Shown here piece by piece: positions 6,407 to 12,460 of a stretch of DNA of 12,968 nt. The notes under the pieces are model-generated. The model made no database searches. It saw only the letters and a list, made by a program, of their open reading frames with translations, and was not told the origin of the DNA. How positions within the stretch are numbered: the stretch's first letter is position 1; each line of letters opens with the position of its first letter. A program made the translations under genes and the position numbers. The DNA comes from Actinomycetes bacterium. GTDB lineage: Bacteria > Actinomycetota > Thermoleophilia > Solirubrobacterales > Solirubrobacteraceae. The stretch is taken from assembly GCA_023429855.1 (NCBI GenBank), contig JAEZDB010000513.1, positions 1-12,968 of the forward strand, in the 5' to 3' direction.

Positions 6407-7282
6407 GTGCCGCTGGTGGAATTGACCGCTGGACCGATCAGCTACGACGACACGGGCGGCGATGGCCCGGTGCTCGTGCTGCTGCACGGACTACTGATGA
6501 ACGGCAGCGTGTGGCGCAAGGTCGTGCCGGAGCTGGCCGGCAGCCACCGCTGCATCACGCCGACGCTGCCGCTCGGGAGCCACCGGATCCCGATGCGCCG
6601 CGACGCCGACCTCTCCCTCACCGGGCTGGCCGCGCTCGTGGCGGAGTTCCTCGAGGCGCTCGACCTGCACGACGTGACGCTGGTGTTCAACGACTGGTCC
6701 CCCGGGCAGGTCCTCGTGGCGAGCGGGCGCACCGAACGCATCGGGCGGCTCGTGTTCGTGGCGTGCGAGGCGTTTGAGAACTACCCGCCGGGGCTGCCTG
6801 GATCACTGGCGGGGATTGCCGCGAAGGTGCCCGGTGGCGTCAAGGGCGCGACGCAGCCGCTGCGGGTCAGGTCGCTGCGCCGGAGCCCGGCCGCGTTCGG
6901 CTGGATGTCGAAGCGGCCCGTGCCCGACGAGGTCCTCGACGACTGGCTCGAACCGGTCCTCGACCAGCCTGCCGTGCGCCGCGACCTCACGAAGTACGCG
7001 CGCAGCGGCCGCGAAGCCCGGCGGGCGACCCTCGCCGCCGACGAGTCGCTTGCCCTGTTCAGCAAGCCGGTGCTCGTCGTCTGGGCGAGCGAAGACCGCG
7101 TCATGCCGAGCGAGCACGGCCCGCGCCTCGCCGAGCTCTTTCCGCGCGGGCGGCTGGTCTGGATCGACGACAGCTACACGCTGATCCCCGAAGACCAGCC
7201 GGTGCGACTCGCCGACGAGCTCCGGATGTTCGTGGCGGAGACGACCGCCAGCCGGCGCGTCCCCGAGATGCACACCGCCTGA
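6407..7282 (+). CDS. alpha/beta-hydrolase-fold protein with an incomplete catalytic triad
   Basis: A 291-residue protein with the alpha/beta-hydrolase fold. The oxyanion-hole strand is VLVLLHGLLMNGSVW (HG at 27-28). The nucleophile elbow reads VFNDWSPGQ, with Asp96 where Ser is usual, as in haloalkane dehalogenase-like members (HDWGG, GNDTGG). The acid loop is VVWASEDRVMPSEHG (Asp230). The His expected near the C-terminus (usually GHF/GHW before E-x-Q-P) is absent: the segment reads DDSYTLIPEDQP, placing Thr258 or Tyr257 there. A dehalogenase needs that His, so the enzyme may use other chemistry or be inactive. It is monocistronic, divergent from tRNA-Thr, with its own promoter and ribosome site. 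The fold is certain; substrate is unknown. Confidence 0.88.
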   Translation: MPLVELTAGPISYDDTGGDGPVLVLLHGLLMNGSVWRKVVPELAGSHRCITPTLPLGSHRIPMRRDADLSLTGLAALVAEFLEALDLHDVTLVFNDWSPGQVLVASGRTERIGRLVFVACEAFENYPPGLPGSLAGIAAKVPGGVKGATQPLRVRSLRRSPAAFGWMSKRPVPDEVLDDWLEPVLDQPAVRRDLTKYARSGREARRATLAADESLALFSKPVLVVWASEDRVMPSEHGPRLAELFPRGRLVWIDDSYTLIPEDQPVRLADELRMFVAETTASRRVPEMHTA

Positions 7283-7354
7283 CGCGGTCACGTCGGCCAG
7301 CCCGGGACCGGGTGCGGTGGAGCGCGACGTGCGACCCGCCTCGGCCCGGCCCGG

Positions 7355-7360
7355 CAGACT
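7355..7360 (+). promoter_or_regulatory. possible leaderless -10 box (CAGACT)
   Basis: CAGACT is followed by exactly 6 bases and then ATG 7367, the same geometry as TAGGGT before ATG 12461. No Shine-Dalgarno is present. The sequence matches the xAnnnT pattern of actinobacterial -10 elements whose transcript begins at the start codon. Confidence 0.4.
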
Positions 7361-7366
7361 CCGTGC

Positions 7367-8365
7367 ATGGCCCGCCGCAGCCACCCCCGCTCGTACCTGC
7401 CACTGGCGATCCTCGCCGCGGTCGGCGTCGCGATCGGCGCGCTGTGGGCCTTCATGGTGCCGCCCAGCGGCAGGCATGGCGGCGAAGACGTGGCACGGGA
7501 GCTCGCCGACCTCCGCGAGGCTGAAGCCAAGCGCCGGCCGGCGACCGCCGACGCCAGCGTGCCGCCGCTCTGCCGCAAGCTCACGGTGAGCCCTCTGGGC
7601 AAGGTGCGCGACGCGGGCCTTGACGAGCTCTCCGGCCTGGTCGCCAGCCGGCGCACACCGGGGCTGCTGTGGGCGATCGAAGACAGCGGCGCCGAGCCAA
7701 GGCTCTCCGCCGTCCGGGAGAACGGCACCGTCGCCGGTCATTGGTCGGTCAGCGGCGCCGAGAACGTGGACTGGGAAGACATCGCGGCGGGCCCCGGTCC
7801 AGACGGCCCGGTGCTCTACGCCGCCGACACGGGCGACAACAACGAGCGGCGCGACGACGTCGTGCTCTACCGCGTCCCCGAACCGGTCACCGCGACGGGC
7901 GGCGGCACCACGGGGCCCGCGCAGCGTCTGACCCTCACCTATCCCGACGGCGCGCACGACGCAGAAGCCGTGGTCGTCGACCCGCGCCGCGGGACCCTCT
8001 TGATCTTCACGAAGAGCCTGCTCGGCGCCAGCGTGTACGCGCTGAGCGACCCGCCGTTCGGTCGCGCCACCAGCGCGAAGCTCCGGCGCGTCGGCAACGG
8101 ACCGCTCGCCATGGCGACCGCCGCCGACGTGAGCGCCGACGGCACCACGGTCGCCGTCCGCGGATACTTCAGCTTCGTCGTCTGGCAGCGCCGCGGCAAC
8201 GAACCGCTCACGCAGACCGTGCGACGGCAGCCGTGCACGTCGCCGACTGGACTCGACGATGGTCAGGGCGAGGCGCTCGCCCTCTCAAAGGGCGGCGGCA
8301 CGGCGTGGACGGTCGCCGAGGGGACCAACCCGCCGCTGCTACGCCTCCGGCCTGCAGGACGGTAG
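7367..8365 (+). CDS. signal-anchored extracytoplasmic beta-propeller-like protein
   Basis: A 332-residue protein. The basic N-terminus and single hydrophobic helix (about 11-30, YLPLAILAAVGVAIGALWAF) have no lipobox Cys and no clear cleavage site, so a membrane-anchored outward protein is likely. A charged linker (36-65) leads to a beta-rich domain with repeated strand-turn motifs: DELSGLVASR, NVDWEDIAAGP (134-142), LYAADTGDNNERR (150-162, a D-x-G-D-N-N loop that could bind Ca2+), YPDGAHDAEAVVVD (His197, Asp198, Glu200) and AADVSADGTTVAVRGY. These match a widespread actinobacterial propeller-like family of unknown function. Its only cysteines, Cys69 and Cys290, sit near the two ends of the domain and could close the ring by a disulfide. 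The gene is probably leaderless and its TAG stop opens a palindrome. Confidence 0.85.
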   Translation: MARRSHPRSYLPLAILAAVGVAIGALWAFMVPPSGRHGGEDVARELADLREAEAKRRPATADASVPPLCRKLTVSPLGKVRDAGLDELSGLVASRRTPGLLWAIEDSGAEPRLSAVRENGTVAGHWSVSGAENVDWEDIAAGPGPDGPVLYAADTGDNNERRDDVVLYRVPEPVTATGGGTTGPAQRLTLTYPDGAHDAEAVVVDPRRGTLLIFTKSLLGASVYALSDPPFGRATSAKLRRVGNGPLAMATAADVSADGTTVAVRGYFSFVVWQRRGNEPLTQTVRRQPCTSPTGLDDGQGEALALSKGGGTAWTVAEGTNPPLLRLRPAGR

Positions 8366-8378
8366 CTGCGCGCAGCTA
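8363..8378. terminator. palindrome between convergent genes
   Basis: TAGCTGCGCGCAGCTA is a perfect 16-bp palindrome that begins on the propeller gene's TAG stop and lies in the 31-base gap to the convergent small gene. As RNA it folds to a 6-bp stem with a CGCG loop. There is no T-tract on either side, so it could be a weak terminator or a protein-binding site. Confidence 0.4.
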
Positions 8379-8396
8379 GGCCATCGGGAGCGACGG

Positions 8397-8609
8397 CTAC
8401 GACGAGGCGTCTGACTCGCGGCGCACTTCGATCAGCTCGAGCCCGAACCGATGCAGTCGATCCAGAACGCCGTGAAGCTCGGCCTGGTCGCGGATGTCGC
8501 CACGGATCACGGTCTCTGACGGCCGCACCGCAGCGGTGAACTCCGCAAACTCGTCGAGCATCGCCATGTCGAACGTGCCCGCGACCCGGATCTCGTACTG
8601 GTCAGCCAC
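8397..8609 (-). CDS. conserved small protein (70 aa), unknown function
   Basis: A 70-residue protein, VADQYEIRVAGTFDMAML... to ...LHGVLDRLHRFGLELIEVRRESDASS. It has a beta-alpha-beta-beta-alpha-beta look: strand YEIRVAG, helix MLDEFAEFTAAV, strand ETVIRGDI, helix ELHGVLDRLHRFG, strand LELIEVRR. The D-Q-A-x-L-H-G-V-L-x-R-L-x-x-x-G-L-E-L-x-E-V-R-R end is a pattern common in small actinobacterial proteins of unknown function. The frame stays open upstream to 8816, but a strong ribosome site 8 bases before GTG 8609 fixes the start. It is divergent from the response regulator and convergent with the propeller gene. It may be an accessory or sensor-like protein; no function is established. Confidence 0.8.
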   Translation of the reverse strand: MADQYEIRVAGTFDMAMLDEFAEFTAAVRPSETVIRGDIRDQAELHGVLDRLHRFGLELIEVRRESDASS

Positions 8610-8617
8610 GGGGTAAC

Positions 8618-8627
8618 CCTCTCCTCC
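8618..8627 (-). promoter_or_regulatory. strong Shine-Dalgarno that fixes GTG 8609
   Basis: On the minus strand GGAGGAGAGG lies 8 bases before GTG 8609. It rejects the longer 139-codon reading that begins at 8816 and would overlap the divergent regulator. Confidence 0.75.
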
Positions 8628-8631
8628 AGCC

Positions 8632-8650
8632 GGGTGACCCAAGGTCATCC
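8632..8650. promoter_or_regulatory. operator-like inverted repeat TGACC-N3-GGTCA
   Basis: TGACC (8635-8639) and GGTCA (8643-8647) form a perfect 5-bp inverted repeat with a CAA spacer. After one mismatch, GG/CC pairs extend it to 8632-8650. It lies just upstream of the small gene's ribosome site, where a bound regulator could block transcription. TGACC recurs twice before the STAND gene. A site for either neighbouring regulator is a guess. Confidence 0.35.
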
Positions 8651-8785
8651 CCCTCGGGTGAATCTGGCGCTTCGCCACGCAGCGGCAGGCAGCTGGCGGC
8701 GGCGCAGAGCCGAGCGCGCGCTCCGTGCCGCAATACGGTTCATCAGGACCCTGGATATTTGTCCCAATAAGTAAGGAAACGGCGG

Positions 8786-8791
8786 TAAGGT
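8786..8791 (+). promoter_or_regulatory. probable -10 box of the response regulator
   Basis: TAAGGT is followed by 8 bases and ATG 8800, so the transcript would begin at or within a few bases of the start codon. It sits at the end of an AT-richer patch (about 8730-8791, including GGATATTTG and CCAATAAGTAAGG) that stands out in this GC-rich window. TTGTCC at 8759-8764 is 21 bases upstream, too far for a standard -35. Confidence 0.5.
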
Positions 8792-8799
8792 CTGCCGAA

Positions 8800-9534
8800 A
8801 TGGGCCCTCCCACCAAGACCGACCCGCCGGCCTCCGCCGCGATCGCACACGAGCCGTCGGCCGCTCAGCGTCCGATCGCGGTCGCCGTGGCCAGTGAGTC
8901 CTACCTCGTCCGCACCGGGCTTCACGCGCTGATCTGCAAGATGAACTCCGTTCGGGTCGGCGCGACCTTCCGCGACGGCGACGAACTCCTTGCGGCCGTC
9001 GATCACTCCGTTGATGTCGTCGTCACCGACCTCGCGCTCCCGCCGACCGGCGACCGCGAAGGCCTGCGGATCGCCCAGGCGCTCGCGCAACGCCTGCCGC
9101 GGATCGGCGTCGTGGTGATCAGCGAGCAGGACTGCACGGCCGCCGCACTCGCCCTGTTCGCCGCTGGCGACTCGGGGCGGGCCTACCTCGTGAACGAGCG
9201 CCTGCGCAGCGGCCCCGAGCTGGAGACCGCCATCCGCGCCGTCGCCGCTGGCGAGTCGTGGTTCGACCCCACCACAGCGAGCGAGATCGTGCGGCAACAG
9301 CGCGCGGCGCTACCGTCGCCGTTGGCCACGCTCACGCCACGCGAACTCGAGGTGCTCGCTGCCATCGCCGAGGGCAAGAGCAATGCCGCGATCGCCGACC
9401 AGCTCGTCCTCACCAAGCGCGCCGTCGAGAAGCACGTAGGAGCGGTCTTCTCCAAGCTCGGACTGAGTTCCGAGACATCGGTGAGCCGCCGCGTCTCCGC
9501 CGCGCTCCTGTACCTCGGTCAGCACGACCGGTAG
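8800..9534 (+). CDS. NarL/LuxR-type response regulator with an atypical receiver
   Basis: A 244-residue protein: a Pro/Ala-rich leader (1-23), a receiver domain (about 25-155) and a LuxR-type HTH (about 177-240; LTPRELEVLAAIAEGKSNAAIADQLVLTKRAVEKHVGAVFSKLGL). The receiver keeps the phospho-acceptor Asp (D77 in VTDLALP) and Ser108 (VVVIS). The acidic pair, normally DD in ADDH, is S32-E33 (ASES). The conserved Lys of the YLLK motif is Asn132 (AYLVNER). Phosphorylation by a classical kinase may therefore be weak or absent. No histidine kinase is visible nearby. The start is ATG 8800, next to a -10-like TAAGGT. An in-frame GTG at 8725 would only add an unconserved leader. It may act with the downstream STAND regulator or the divergent small protein. 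Confidence 0.92.
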   Translation: MGPPTKTDPPASAAIAHEPSAAQRPIAVAVASESYLVRTGLHALICKMNSVRVGATFRDGDELLAAVDHSVDVVVTDLALPPTGDREGLRIAQALAQRLPRIGVVVISEQDCTAAALALFAAGDSGRAYLVNERLRSGPELETAIRAVAAGESWFDPTTASEIVRQQRAALPSPLATLTPRELEVLAAIAEGKSNAAIADQLVLTKRAVEKHVGAVFSKLGLSSETSVSRRVSAALLYLGQHDR

Positions 9535-9579
9535 TGCACACCCCCCTTTGGCTTCGGGTACCTACGCCCCCAGCCATGT

Positions 9580-9589
9580 GTGGATCCAC
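9580..9589. repeat. GTGGATCCAC palindrome in the regulator intergenic space
   Basis: A perfect 10-bp palindrome 46 bases after the response-regulator stop. A second imperfect dyad, GTTCC (9594-9598) and GGAAC (9614-9618), follows it. Either could be an operator or a weak RNA hairpin ending the first gene's message. No T-tract follows. Confidence 0.3.
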
Positions 9590-9628
9590 CCTTGTTCCTG
9601 CCCAGATCCTGTGGGAACGTGGGCACTG

Positions 9629-9644
9629 TTGACCGACCTTGACC
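9629..9644 (+). promoter_or_regulatory. TTGACC direct repeat upstream of the STAND gene
   Basis: TTGACC occurs at 9629-9634 and again at 9639-9644, exactly one helical turn (10 bp) apart. Either copy could serve as a -35 box, but no TAnnnT lies 16-18 bases downstream. A direct-repeat binding site is equally likely. It shares the TGACC core with the inverted repeat at 8632-8650. Confidence 0.35.
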
Positions 9645-9661
9645 TTCCGTGGTCGGACGAC

Positions 9662-9670
9662 GGGGAGAGA
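9662..9670 (+). promoter_or_regulatory. Shine-Dalgarno that fixes ATG 9678
   Basis: GGGGAGAGA ends 7 bases before ATG 9678. The in-frame TTG at 9639 lies inside the TTGACC repeat and has no ribosome site, so ATG 9678 is preferred. Confidence 0.65.
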
Positions 9671-9677
9671 ACCACTG

Positions 9678-12428
9678 ATGCAGGCACCCGCCGCCAGCAT
9701 TCGCGAGGCCGACGCTCCGGTCATCGCTGCACGCCTAGTCCCGCCGGGGACCACTGCGCTCGTGTCTCGCGCGCGGCTGCTCGACGCGCTCGACAAGGCC
9801 GCCGACACGCCGCTCACGCTGCTCGCCGCCCCGGCTGGTTCGGGCAAGACGGCGCTGCTCACCGATTGGATCCAGCAGCGCAAGCCTGAGCGCGTCGCCT
9901 GGCTGTCGCTCAACGCCGCCGACAACGACCGACGGCACTTCTGGCGCGACCTGAGCGCCGCGCTCGCGCGCGTGCTCGAGCCCGGAGTAGACCCGCTTGC
10001 GGGGCTGCAGCCGCCACCGCTCGGGTCGTTCGACGGGTTCGTCGCAAACTTCATCAATGCCGCCGCCAACAGCACGCGCCGGGTCACGGTCGTGCTCGAC
10101 GACGCGCAGGAGCTGCGGCGCTCGGAGGTCCTCGCCGACCTCGACCTGCTGCTCGAGCACGCTCCCGCGGGGCTGCGGCTGATCATGGCGACCCGTGTCG
10201 ACCCGTCGCTGCGGCTCCAGCGCCTCCGCGTCACAGGATCGGTCGCCGAGCTGCGGCTGAGCGATCTGGAGTTCACCCTCGACGAAGCGCGCTTGCTGCT
10301 CCTCCAGGAGCACCCGTCGACGCCGGCCGACGCGATCGATTCACTGTGGGCCAAAACCGAGGGCTGGGCCGCCGGCCTGCGGATCGCCGCGCTGTCGCTG
10401 CGCCAGTCGCAGGAGCACAGCGCGTTCGCGCGTGGGTTCGCCGGCGACCACCGGCCCGTCCTGGATTACCTCATCGACGAGATCTTCGCGGGGCTACCGG
10501 CTGAACACGCGTCGTTTCTGCTGTCGACCGCTGGGCTCTCGCGCGTCTCGGCGCCGCTGGCCGACGCGGTGCGCGGCGCCGACGACAGCGCGGAGATCCT
10601 CGACGAACTCGTCCGCAGCAACCTCCTCATCGTGCCGCTCCCAGGCACGCCCGAGCAGTGGTACCGGTACCACCCGCTCTTCGTGCGCGCCCTACTGCTG
10701 CTCCAACGCCGCCACATCCCGACGGAGATCCCTGCGCTGCACGCGCGCGCCGCGCGATGGCACGCCGCACACGGCGAACCGCTCGAGGCGATCAGCCACG
10801 CGATCCAAGCCGAGGACTGGGAGGCGGCCGGGCGGCTCTTCGTCGACCACTGGCTCCCGCTCACACTCGACGGCGACGCAGCCGTGCTGCGCGCGCTCTC
10901 CACGCAGCTCCCGGCCCACGTGGTCCGCGGCGACGCGGAGGTCGCCGTCGCGGTGGCCGGCATCGAACTCGAAGAGGGCGACCGCGACGCGCACGAGCTG
11001 CTCTCGATCGCGGCTGAGCTCGCGCTTGGTCTGCCTCCGGAGCGGCGCAAGCCGTACGACGTGAGCCTCGCGATGACGATGCTGTTCCGCAGCCGCAGCG
11101 ACGGCGACCCTGCCGTGGCGGTCGATGCCGCACGGCGCGTGCTCGCCAGCCGCTGGGACCGGTCGATGACGAAGGCGCTGCGGGCCCTGGCGCGGGTAAG
11201 CCTCGGCGTCGCCGAGATCTGGCTCGGCGACCTCGACGCCGCCGCAAGCGACCTCCAGGCCGGCGCGGCGCTCGCCGACGAGGTCGGCAACGACTCGGTG
11301 CTCGTGAGCGCCCGGGGCTGGTCGGCCCTCGTCGACGTGATTCAAGGCCGCCTCGTCGAAGCGCACCGCGAAGCCAGCGCCGCGCTCGACGGCGCCGCCG
11401 CCCACGGCTGGGCCGCCGACTCGCACGCGGCTCCAGCCCACGTCGCGCTCGCGACCGTCGCGCTGCTCTGGAACGACCTCGACGGGGCCGAGCGCTCCGT
11501 CGACGACGCCGTCGCGGCGCTGGGCCGCAGCGGCGAGCGCAACCTGCGCGCGCTGATCGGCGTCGTCAGCGCCCGGCTCTTCGCGCTGCGCGGCGAAGCC
11601 GAGACCGGCCTCTCGCAGCTGCTGCGGCTCACCGCCTCCTACGACGAAGGCCACCCGCTCCCGCCGGCGCTCGACGCCGCCGTTGGCGGTGCCGAGGCCC
11701 GCGCGCGCCTCGCGCTCGGCGAGCACGACGCCGCTGACCGCTTGGCGACACAGCTTGAGGCGATCGGCAATCCAATTGGTCTGGCCGCGGCTGCGGCCGT
11801 GCGTCTCGGCATGCACGAGCCGGCCAAGGCGATCGCTGTGAGCGAGCAGGTGACCGACACGATCGGCGCGACGCCTTCGGCCGCGATCGAGGCCTGGGCC
11901 GTACGCGCCGTGGCCCTCGACATGCTCCACGAGCCCGAGCAGGCGATGGCCGCCATGGAGCGCGCGCTCGACCTTGCTGAACCGCGCGGGTACCGGCGCC
12001 CGCTGCTCGACGGCGGCCTGCGGACGGCCCTGGTGCTGCGCCGGCTGGTTCGCCAGGGCACGGCGCACCGCGCGCTCGTCGAAGAGCTGCTCGCTGCGCT
12101 CGACGGTTCGACGGCGAACCTGCGGCGCGAAGCGGCACCCCTCAACGTGAGCGAGCCGCTCAGCGAGCGCGAGCTCGTCGTGCTGCGCTACATGCCGACC
12201 TCGATGCCCTACGCCGAGGTGGCGTCGGAGCTGTTCGTGTCGGTCAACACCGTCAAGACGCACGTGCGGCACGTCTACCGCAAGCTCGCCGTCGACAGCC
12301 GCCGCGATGCGGTCGCCCGCGCCATCGAGCTGCGGCTCCTCACCCCCACCGGCTCGGTGACGCCGACCGGCGGGCGTAACGCACCCGAGGCGCGGACCGC
12401 CGCATCGGTGCGCGCCCGCGGCCGCTGA
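9678..12428 (+). CDS. MalT-like STAND ATPase transcriptional regulator (LuxR family, LAL type)
   Basis: A 916-residue regulator, close to MalT's length (about 900). An N-terminal P-loop domain carries Walker A APAGSGKT (51-58) and Walker B VTVVLDDAQEL (Asp141-Asp142). ATRVDPSLRLQRLRV (about 171-185) is the STAND sensor segment. A winged-helix region follows (FLLSTAGLSRVSAPL, WYRYHPLF near 329). A long Ala-rich helical, TPR-like region (about 365-800) is the usual ligand-binding scaffold. The LuxR HTH (about 828-890) begins LSERELVVLRYM and has its recognition helix in SVNTVKTHVRHVYRKL. Family members oligomerise and activate transcription when inducer and ATP bind. All key motifs look intact. 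It lies 143 bases after the response regulator with its own ribosome site. The inducer and targets cannot be read from sequence. Confidence 0.95.
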   Translation: MQAPAASIREADAPVIAARLVPPGTTALVSRARLLDALDKAADTPLTLLAAPAGSGKTALLTDWIQQRKPERVAWLSLNAADNDRRHFWRDLSAALARVLEPGVDPLAGLQPPPLGSFDGFVANFINAAANSTRRVTVVLDDAQELRRSEVLADLDLLLEHAPAGLRLIMATRVDPSLRLQRLRVTGSVAELRLSDLEFTLDEARLLLLQEHPSTPADAIDSLWAKTEGWAAGLRIAALSLRQSQEHSAFARGFAGDHRPVLDYLIDEIFAGLPAEHASFLLSTAGLSRVSAPLADAVRGADDSAEILDELVRSNLLIVPLPGTPEQWYRYHPLFVRALLLLQRRHIPTEIPALHARAARWHAAHGEPLEAISHAIQAEDWEAAGRLFVDHWLPLTLDGDAAVLRALSTQLPAHVVRGDAEVAVAVAGIELEEGDRDAHELLSIAAELALGLPPERRKPYDVSLAMTMLFRSRSDGDPAVAVDAARRVLASRWDRSMTKALRALARVSLGVAEIWLGDLDAAASDLQAGAALADEVGNDSVLVSARGWSALVDVIQGRLVEAHREASAALDGAAAHGWAADSHAAPAHVALATVALLWNDLDGAERSVDDAVAALGRSGERNLRALIGVVSARLFALRGEAETGLSQLLRLTASYDEGHPLPPALDAAVGGAEARARLALGEHDAADRLATQLEAIGNPIGLAAAAAVRLGMHEPAKAIAVSEQVTDTIGATPSAAIEAWAVRAVALDMLHEPEQAMAAMERALDLAEPRGYRRPLLDGGLRTALVLRRLVRQGTAHRALVEELLAALDGSTANLRREAAPLNVSEPLSERELVVLRYMPTSMPYAEVASELFVSVNTVKTHVRHVYRKLAVDSRRDAVARAIELRLLTPTGSVTPTGGRNAPEARTAASVRARGR

Positions 12429-12448
12429 GCGCCGACGCCTCGGCCGGG

Positions 12449-12454
12449 TAGGGT
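12449..12454 (+). promoter_or_regulatory. leaderless -10 box (TAGGGT) of the DUF1304 gene
   Basis: TAGGGT is followed by exactly 6 bases and ATG 12461, the classical spacing for an actinobacterial transcript that begins at the start codon. No Shine-Dalgarno is present. A poor -35 (CTGAGC, 12425-12430) overlaps the end of the STAND gene. Confidence 0.6.
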
Positions 12455-12460
12455 CGGCGG

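Noticed and set aside
7299..7316. CCCGG-GA-CCGGG dyad after the hydrolase gene as a terminator
   Set aside because: The loop is two bases and there is no T-tract; short GC dyads are frequent by chance in this composition.
6803..7957. 384-codon minus-strand frame spanning the hydrolase and propeller genes
   Set aside because: It crosses two well-supported + strand genes, has no ribosome site and shows shadow composition.
8725..8799. Upstream GTG start for the response regulator
   Set aside because: It adds 25 residues of no visible fold and would read through the AT-rich promoter patch; ATG 8800 sits at the predicted transcript start.
8397..8816. Longer 139-codon version of the small minus-strand gene
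   Set aside because: The extra N-terminus is unconserved-looking and would overlap the regulator start. A strong Shine-Dalgarno fixes GTG 8609.
10692..12272. 526-codon open frame on the minus strand inside the STAND gene
   Set aside because: Antisense shadow: rich in Arg, Glu, Gln and Gly with no fold signal, while the + frame carries TPR-like repeats and the HTH.
8397..12428. Maltose or other sugar regulon, suggested by the MalT-like protein
   Set aside because: No sugar transport or amylolytic gene is adjacent, and MalT-like architecture is shared by regulators of many unrelated pathways.
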